From JAMLHH01 sp964653095 (GTDB lineage Bacteria > Bacteroidota > Bacteroidia > Chitinophagales > JADIYW01): a DNA stretch of 64,000 nucleotides. Every line of letters begins with the position of its first letter. Position 1 is the stretch's first letter. The stretch lies in contig CAZZEH010000011.1 of the NCBI GenBank assembly GCA_964653095.1, positions 31,406 through 95,405 of the forward strand, given 5' to 3'. A model generated the notes under the pieces. The model did not search any database. It had not been told where the DNA came from and worked only from the letters and a program-made list of their open reading frames with translations. The translations under genes were made by a program, and so were the position numbers. Positions 54,629-61,019 of the stretch are shown here, in pieces.

Positions 54629-55126
54629 TTATTTTGAGGTAATACTTTTTTTCAGTTTTTGAAATGATGCGATAGATTCTTCTAAAAAGATTAGAATATT
54701 CTTATTGAATTCCACATTACAGTTTCTTCCCGGAGTATCTTTCCAATATTGATTGGCTGTTTTTTTATACTCCATTACATCCTTGTGCAGTTCTATTTCG
54801 GCTTCGTAGGCATTTATTTTCTCATCAATAAACTTCACAAAACCATTTGAGATAGGGACATAATAGCGTTTTCTGTCCCCCGGTACAGTGTAGTATTCTA
54901 TTTTTCCTTTGGCTTCTAAAGTGGATAAATGTGTTGATATAGTGCTTTTACTTGCACCTAAATCCTGTACTAAGCTTTCAAAAGTGACCCCGAGTTTGCA
55001 CGAAAGCATGATATGCGCAAAAATCCTTGCCGCAACAGGAGGAAGCTGGTCGCTTTTTTCCAAATAAACTCCGATTCTCTCTATGAGTTTAATTTTCTGC
55101 TCTAACAATTCTTCTTCCGAAATCAC
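54629..55126 (-). CDS. GbsR/MarR-family transcriptional regulator
   Basis: 165 residues. The winged-helix region is GVTFESLVQDLGASKSTISTHLSTLEAKGKI followed by the wing EYYTVPGDRKRYYVP (about 55-105). A C-terminal helical part likely serves dimerisation. It leads the efflux operon, and a perfect palindrome overlaps its promoter, so it probably represses itself and the pump until a ligand binds. Confidence 0.88.
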   Translation of the reverse strand: MISEEELLEQKIKLIERIGVYLEKSDQLPPVAARIFAHIMLSCKLGVTFESLVQDLGASKSTISTHLSTLEAKGKIEYYTVPGDRKRYYVPISNGFVKFIDEKINAYEAEIELHKDVMEYKKTANQYWKDTPGRNCNVEFNKNILIFLEESIASFQKLKKSITSK

Positions 55127-55145
55127 TTTTTAATAATTGTAGGCA

Positions 55146-55177
55146 CAAATGTACTTCAAGTTCGGATTTTTCCGAAC
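55146..55177 (-). promoter_or_regulatory. Promoter and palindromic operator of the efflux operon
   Basis: On the minus strand TACATTTG (fwd 55146-55153) is a full -7 box 20 bases before the regulator ATG. Just upstream, GTTCGGA-TTTT-TCCGAAC (fwd 55160-55177) is a perfect 7+7 palindrome filling the -10 to -33 gap. A dimeric GbsR bound there would block RNA polymerase. Confidence 0.7.
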
Positions 55178-55286
55178 AAACCAAACTTCATTTTACTGTT
55201 AAATGTTACTAATTATTATCTGTTAGACATTATGAGGTCATTTCACGAAAATTTTTAGCAATCTATTCTGTTTAAAACATATAGTA

Positions 55287-55374
55287 TTACACAATCACAT
55301 AAACATTATTCCATAATTACATAAATAAAATTCCAAAATAACATAGACACTATTCCATAATTACATAAATCAAA
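55287..55374 (+). repeat. Four 22-bp tandem repeats (iteron-like)
   Basis: Four units of exactly 22 bp (55287, 55309, 55331, 55353). Units 2 and 4 share TTCCATAATTACATAAAT exactly; units 1 and 3 are degenerate. The period equals two helical turns, so proteins would bind on one face of the DNA. The array ends 2 bases before the promoter box of the DUF4143 ATPase gene. Confidence 0.75.
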
Positions 55375-55375
55375 T

Positions 55376-55383
55376 TATCTTTG
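55376..55383 (+). promoter_or_regulatory. -7 box of the DUF4143 ATPase gene, probably leaderless
   Basis: TATCTTTG, a full TAnnTTTG match, ends 5 bases before ATG 55389. The 22-bp repeats cover the -33 area. Confidence 0.6.
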
Positions 55384-55388
55384 CGACA

Positions 55389-56543
55389 ATGATACAGCGT
55401 TTGGCAGTAAAAAAAGCAAGAGAGATGGGAAAGAAATTTCCTGTAATTGCTGTCACGGGACCACGTCAGGCAGGGAAAAGCACATTCACCAAGATAGCTT
55501 TCCCGAAATATCGCTATGTCTCTTTAGAAAATCCCGACAATTTATTGTTTGCTCAAACAGATCCAAAAGGTTTCCTGTCAGTATATGACCAATATGTCAT
55601 TCTCGATGAAGTGCAGAACACTCCTGAATTATTTTCATACCTGCAACAGATAGTGGATGATTCCGGTCTGAGTGGGCAGTACATTTTAAACGGTTCACAA
55701 AATTTTCTGCTGGCTGAAAAAATCACTCAAAGTCTGGCAGGAAGAGTATATAATATGGAATTGCTTCCTTTCGCTTATCCGGAAGTCAGAAAATTTAAGA
55801 CTCCGGATATCAACACTGCTATTTTTGAGGGTGGCTATCCCAGGTTGTATGATAAAAAAATTGCACCGGAAGACTATTTTCCTTCTTACATACAAACCTA
55901 TGTAGAAAGGGATGTTCGTACCATTTTGAATGTTCAGAATCTATCGTTATTTCAACATTTTGTTCAGCTGTGCGCTACTCATGCAGGACATCTATTTAAC
56001 GCCAGCACTATTGCAAGGAGGCTTGGGATAAGTACAAAAACGGTTCAAAGTTGGCTATCCATTCTCGAAGCAAGCTATATAGTCTTTACCCTTCAGCCGT
56101 GGTATAAAAATCTAAACAAACGTATATTGAAAACACCCAAACTGTATTTTTACGACACCGGCTTACTGGCATATTTATTAGGGATAGAATACCCGGACGC
56201 GATTACGTTATCCAAACACAAAGACGCTTTGTTTGAAAACTACGGAATTCTAGAAATTTTAAAATCTCATTACGCACAGGGAAAAAGCAGAGGTTTTTAT
56301 TATTGGAGAGACAGTAATGGAAACGAGATAGATTTTCTCATAGAAAAAGGTCTAAACGTACAATGTGTAGAAATGAAATACTCTCAGACAGTTAAGGCGG
56401 AATATCTAAAGTCTTTGAACTATCTGGATAATTTGACGGACGAAATTCAATTTTCTCACTACTTAATGAATACGCAAAATAAAAGTCAGGTGAGAAGCAA
56501 TGAAACTATCGTAAGCTGGAATGATGCCCAACGGATTGGGTAG
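55389..56543 (+). CDS. AAA ATPase with C-terminal DUF4143 domain
   Basis: 384 residues. Walker A is GPRQAGKS (24-31) and Walker B YVILDEVQN (69-77). A central winged-helix follows (FNASTIARRLGISTKTVQSWL), then DUF4143. The C-terminus holds NEIDFLIEK (about 312) and VEMKYS, the D-ExK arrangement of PD-(D/E)XK folds, so a nuclease-like module is possible. Proteins of this type are scattered and multi-copy in Bacteroidota, with no firm function. It lies directly before the defence-like operon, but a 111-base gap with no shared overlap leaves co-transcription open. Confidence 0.85.
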   Translation: MIQRLAVKKAREMGKKFPVIAVTGPRQAGKSTFTKIAFPKYRYVSLENPDNLLFAQTDPKGFLSVYDQYVILDEVQNTPELFSYLQQIVDDSGLSGQYILNGSQNFLLAEKITQSLAGRVYNMELLPFAYPEVRKFKTPDINTAIFEGGYPRLYDKKIAPEDYFPSYIQTYVERDVRTILNVQNLSLFQHFVQLCATHAGHLFNASTIARRLGISTKTVQSWLSILEASYIVFTLQPWYKNLNKRILKTPKLYFYDTGLLAYLLGIEYPDAITLSKHKDALFENYGILEILKSHYAQGKSRGFYYWRDSNGNEIDFLIEKGLNVQCVEMKYSQTVKAEYLKSLNYLDNLTDEIQFSHYLMNTQNKSQVRSNETIVSWNDAQRIG

Positions 56544-56654
56544 TTGCTTAGTTTGTAAGAGAGTATTGAAAGATTGGATGTTCTTCAACTATTTTCCTGT
56601 ATATTTATTGGATGCATCAACTTAATCGTATTATCGAAACATATTGAAGAAAAT

Positions 56655-59600
56655 ATGAGTACAAAATTTTTTACTAATGAAGAACAGAATACACTTCTTA
56701 ATAAGATAGAAGGAATCTTCAAACATAAAAACATTCACTTTTTAGATGCTTTGGTCGGATATTTTCGTGCATCCGGATATTTTCAGATTCGTGAATTTGT
56801 AGAAAATGCGCAGGAAATCAGGATTCTTGTAGGCATCAATATTGACTCCTTGATTTATCAGGCCAATCAACAAGGTATTTTATTTGATGGTGATGCTGAA
56901 AAAGCTCAGGAAAAATTCTTCCAGGAAATTAAAAAGAACATTCAGGAAGCGGCATATGATAAAAAGGTTGAGGATGGAATGATACAATTGATAAAAGATA
57001 TTGCCACAGAAAAAGTAAAAATAAAAATTCATCCAAAACAAAATATCCACGCTAAAATTTACATTTTTAGAGAAAAAGAAAAGCACAACCACGGGTATGG
57101 CTCTGTAATTACAGGGTCGAGTAATTTAACTGATGCCGGACTTTCTAAAAACTTTGAATTCAACGTAGAACTTAGAGATAATTCAGACATAGACTTTGCC
57201 ACACAAACCTTTGACAAATTGTGGGAGGAAGCAATTTCTTTAGATATTAATAATATTGATAAACTTCAAAAAGAAACCTATCTAAATGATAGCTATACAC
57301 CTTATGAAGTCTATTTGAAGTTCCTAATAGAATATTTTGGAAAAAGTATTGAATTTGATCCCAATTCAATTTCTGACTTGCCTAAAGGTTTTAAAAGATT
57401 ATCATATCAGGTAGATGCAGTTAATGATGGTTTTTCAAAGATGATGAAACATAATGGCTTTTTTCTGTCTGATGTGGTTGGACTCGGGAAAACTATTGTT
57501 TCTACATTAATAGCTAAAAAATATTTTTATACAAATGGATTCCCTGAACATCGTTCCAGAACCCTAATTATAGTTCCGCCGGCATTAAAAGACAACTGGG
57601 TCGAGACTATCGAGAAATTCAACCTGGACAATGTAAGAATTATTACTAATGGAAGTCTGCACAAGATTAATGACGCAACTATTTTTGATTTAATAATTGT
57701 TGATGAAGCTCACAAATTTCGCTCAGATACTGCCGGGATATATAATGAGTTACAGAAAATTTGTAAGACTCCTACAAGAAGAAGTTTGCCTGATGGGACT
57801 ACGATACCCAAGCGTGTGATACTAGTTTCAGCCACTCCTTTAAATAACCGTCCGGAAGATATAGCAAACCAGATTTATTTATTTCAGGACAGTAAAAACT
57901 CAACACTAGAAGTAGCAAATCTTCAAAATTTTTTCAGAAAACAAATTGATGCTTATAAAAAACTAAAACGAGAACCTGATATTGTCAAAGTACAGGAAGG
58001 TGTAAAGAAGATATACGAAAAAATAAGAACGAAAGTTATAGAGCCGCTTATCGTTCGCAGAACAAGAACTGATTTAATGGCTCATGAACTATATTCCAAA
58101 GATTTAGAAAAACAAGGAATCAAGTTCCCTATTGTCAAACAACCTAAGAAAATTCTTTATCAACTTGATTCTGATTTAGAAGATCTGTATGACAAAACTA
58201 TTCAGGTGCTTAGCCACGAAACAAAAGGATTAACTTATAATCGTTATCGTGCAATAAGCTTTTTAAAACCACATAAGAAAATCAAATATAAACAAGCTGA
58301 TATGATTTCGGCACAATTAGCCAAAATCATGAAAACGCTTCTGGTAAAAAGAATAGACAGCAGTTTTTATGCTTTCAAACAATCTCTTTTCCGTTTTATG
58401 AAAGCAACAGAGGCCATGGTAACCATGTTTGAAAATGGTCGAATTTTCATTGCCCCTAACTTACCGGTCTCGGATATGATAAATGAAGATAAAGAAGAGG
58501 AATTAATGGATTTGATTTTGGAAAAATCTATTGAAGACCCCACTATTGACATTTGTGAACCGGATGATTTTGAAAACGTTTTTCTAACCGGATTAAGACG
58601 GGATTTGAAATTACTGCAAGAATTAAACTCAGACTGGGAAAAAGTAGACGAAGATCCAAAACTAAACGTATTTGTTGATTATCTAAGAAGCACACTTTTG
58701 AATCAGTCAATCAATCCTGAATCTAAACTTGTTGTTTTTTCAGAGAGTAAAGAAACTACAGCTTACTTAATGGAAAAACTGCCTCAATATATTACCGCCA
58801 ATATCCTTTCTATTGATAGTAGTTCGCGAAAGGACTTGATGCCCCTAGTTAGAAAAAACTTCGATGCAAATCTATCTGAGACTGAGCAGGAAGACAATTA
58901 CAATATTATTCTTACAACTGAAGTTCTAGCTGAAGGAGTCAATCTGCATCGCTCTAATGTTATAGTAAATTATGATACACCCTGGAATTCTACCCGGTTG
59001 ATGCAACGAATTGGTCGTGTAAATAGAATTGGCTCTACTGCCGATGAAGTACACGTGTTCAACTTCTACCCTACTGCTAAAGTGAATAATGATATAGAGT
59101 TGGAAAAAAAGGCCATAATGAAGCTGCAATCTTTTCACGCAGCCTTAGGTGAAGACAGTCAGATATACTCACCGGATGAGGAGACCGAAACCTTCGGGCT
59201 CTTTGATAAGGGAATGGAAGAAGAAAAAGACGAAAAACTGGCTTACTTAATGATGATTCGTGACATCAAAGAAAAAACACCTGCACTATTCAAGCAGATT
59301 AAAAACATGCCTTTTCGTGCAAGAGTAGGGAGAAAAAACAAAACTTATGATTTAAGTACAGTTTGCTACATTAAAGACAGCAAGCGAGATGCATTCATTT
59401 TAGTCAAAGACAATGAAGAGATCGAAGAACTTACTTTTTTAGAAACAGTAAAGATTTTTGAAGCAAAAGTGTCCGAAAAAGCTATTCCGTTGCATTTAAA
59501 GCATCACGAACAAGTTCAGGCAGGACTCTCTTTGTTCTCTGACTTATTAGAAAAAGAAAAAGCAAAAGATAAAAAAATCGATATCACGCAAGGGCCCAAT

Positions 59601-59918
59601 GAAAAGAGAGCTAATGCTTATCTGGATGCAATGCTCAATTTATCCTTAGCAAATGAGGAAGAGACATTACTTATTATAAAGGCAAAAGAAGCTATGAGAA
59701 AAGGTCGTTTTCAAAACTTGCAAAGAGATATTAATAAATTTCAAAGAGCATTAAAGAAAGCTCCTCTAAAGCCTGCTGTGATTTTTGAAAAAATCATTGA
59801 AATTCTCAATGGCTATCCTTTAATGGATGAAGAAACCGAGCAGAAATTAGAAAAGAAGATTGTAAGAGTCAAAACTTTAAATCCTGAAATTATTATCACT
59901 GAAAGTTTCAATAGATAA
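56655..59918 (+). CDS. PLD-SNF2 helicase fusion
   Basis: 1087 residues from ATG 56655; the TTG at 56574 gives an unlikely extension. The N-terminal phospholipase D-like domain has one HKD-type site (HAKIYIF at about 132, GSSNLTD at about 154). The SNF2/superfamily 2 helicase follows: DVVGLGKT (about 273-280), DEAH (about 350), SATPLNNRP (about 395), and motif VI QRIGRVNRIG (about 784-793). The long insert between helicase lobes and a C-terminal tail are poorly conserved. Such fusions accompany restriction and other phage-defence loci. It overlaps the next gene by 1 base. Confidence 0.85.
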   Translation: MSTKFFTNEEQNTLLNKIEGIFKHKNIHFLDALVGYFRASGYFQIREFVENAQEIRILVGINIDSLIYQANQQGILFDGDAEKAQEKFFQEIKKNIQEAAYDKKVEDGMIQLIKDIATEKVKIKIHPKQNIHAKIYIFREKEKHNHGYGSVITGSSNLTDAGLSKNFEFNVELRDNSDIDFATQTFDKLWEEAISLDINNIDKLQKETYLNDSYTPYEVYLKFLIEYFGKSIEFDPNSISDLPKGFKRLSYQVDAVNDGFSKMMKHNGFFLSDVVGLGKTIVSTLIAKKYFYTNGFPEHRSRTLIIVPPALKDNWVETIEKFNLDNVRIITNGSLHKINDATIFDLIIVDEAHKFRSDTAGIYNELQKICKTPTRRSLPDGTTIPKRVILVSATPLNNRPEDIANQIYLFQDSKNSTLEVANLQNFFRKQIDAYKKLKREPDIVKVQEGVKKIYEKIRTKVIEPLIVRRTRTDLMAHELYSKDLEKQGIKFPIVKQPKKILYQLDSDLEDLYDKTIQVLSHETKGLTYNRYRAISFLKPHKKIKYKQADMISAQLAKIMKTLLVKRIDSSFYAFKQSLFRFMKATEAMVTMFENGRIFIAPNLPVSDMINEDKEEELMDLILEKSIEDPTIDICEPDDFENVFLTGLRRDLKLLQELNSDWEKVDEDPKLNVFVDYLRSTLLNQSINPESKLVVFSESKETTAYLMEKLPQYITANILSIDSSSRKDLMPLVRKNFDANLSETEQEDNYNIILTTEVLAEGVNLHRSNVIVNYDTPWNSTRLMQRIGRVNRIGSTADEVHVFNFYPTAKVNNDIELEKKAIMKLQSFHAALGEDSQIYSPDEETETFGLFDKGMEEEKDEKLAYLMMIRDIKEKTPALFKQIKNMPFRARVGRKNKTYDLSTVCYIKDSKRDAFILVKDNEEIEELTFLETVKIFEAKVSEKAIPLHLKHHEQVQAGLSLFSDLLEKEKAKDKKIDITQGPNEKRANAYLDAMLNLSLANEEETLLIIKAKEAMRKGRFQNLQRDINKFQRALKKAPLKPAVIFEKIIEILNGYPLMDEETEQKLEKKIVRVKTLNPEIIITESFNR

Positions 59919-61003
59919 TGTCGAAAATAGACAAATATATTATTCTCGAACTCAAAGAAGCTATTCTGCAAAGTCGTTATCAGGCAGCTCGTCTGGTAAA
60001 CAAAGAAATGGTCGCCCTATTTTTTAATATTGGTAAAAAAATCAGTGAAAATGCAAGAGTAAACGCCTGGGGAAGTAAGGTATTAGAACAAATATCTGCA
60101 GAACTTCAGAATGAACTACCGGGAATTAGAGGCTTTTCCAGTGGAAATTTGAAAAAAATGAGAGTGTTTGCAGATTTCTGGCAGGAGCATCTTTCAATTG
60201 GTTCGGCACTGCCAAACCAATCAGAAAGCACTGTCTCAGTAATTAGTTCGTCACTGTCGAACCAAATTCCTGAAAACTTTGCCGACACTTTCTTTTCAGT
60301 AAGCTTTAGTCACCACTACGTCATTGCTTCAAAGAGCACCTCCTTTGAAGAAGCTTGGTTTTATTTAAGCAAAACAGCAAATGAGTTTTGGGGATACCGC
60401 AATTTGCAAAAGCAATTCAAAGAAAATCTTTATCAACAACAGGGTAAACTACCTAATAATTTCAAGGAAGTATTACCCTCAATAAATAATGACAAAGCTC
60501 TAAAAACTTTTAAGGATGAATATTTACTTGACTTTATCAATATTGAAAATCCTGATGATGAAGATGAACGATTGATAGAAAATGAGATTGTGCGAAATAT
60601 TAAAAAGTTCATTCTTGCCATAGGAAGTGATTTTGCCTTTATGGGAAACCAGTATCGACTCATTGTAGAAGAACAGGAATATTTCATTGACCTGCTTTTC
60701 TTCAATCGAAAATTACAATGTCTGGTCGCTTTTGAACTAAAAACAGGCAAATTTAAACCAGAATACTTAGGTAAAATAAACTTCTACCTTTCTGCTTTGG
60801 ATGACACCATTAAACAACCTCATGAAAATCCATCAATCGGAATCGTATTATGTAAAGAAAAAAACAATAAAATTGTAGAATACAGTTTCAGAGATTTCAA
60901 CAAAGCAATGGGAGTTGCGACCTATAAAACCAGTAACGAAATACCTGAGCAATATAAAGAGGCTCTGCCAAATGCTGAAAGCTTAAAGAAATTATTGGAT
61001 TAA
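59918..61003 (+). CDS. DUF1016 (YhcG-like) PD-(D/E)XK nuclease
   Basis: 361 residues. The N-terminal DUF1016 helical part is LKEAILQSRYQAARLVNKEM to about residue 120. The C-terminal PD-(D/E)XK nuclease has Asp in YFIDLLFFNRKL and the ExK pair in LVAFELKTGKF (about 272). Residues 85-110 hold a small imperfect repeat (GSALPNQ/SSSLSNQ). Genes of this family often sit in type I restriction loci. The ATG overlaps the helicase stop (TAATG), so the two are translationally coupled. Confidence 0.85.
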   Translation: MSKIDKYIILELKEAILQSRYQAARLVNKEMVALFFNIGKKISENARVNAWGSKVLEQISAELQNELPGIRGFSSGNLKKMRVFADFWQEHLSIGSALPNQSESTVSVISSSLSNQIPENFADTFFSVSFSHHYVIASKSTSFEEAWFYLSKTANEFWGYRNLQKQFKENLYQQQGKLPNNFKEVLPSINNDKALKTFKDEYLLDFINIENPDDEDERLIENEIVRNIKKFILAIGSDFAFMGNQYRLIVEEQEYFIDLLFFNRKLQCLVAFELKTGKFKPEYLGKINFYLSALDDTIKQPHENPSIGIVLCKEKNNKIVEYSFRDFNKAMGVATYKTSNEIPEQYKEALPNAESLKKLLD

Positions 61004-61019
61004 TAAAACCTTGATCGGC

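Noticed and set aside
55287..55374. Small CRISPR array
   Set aside because: The units touch each other without spacers, and no cas gene is near. Tandem operator-type repeats are a better reading.
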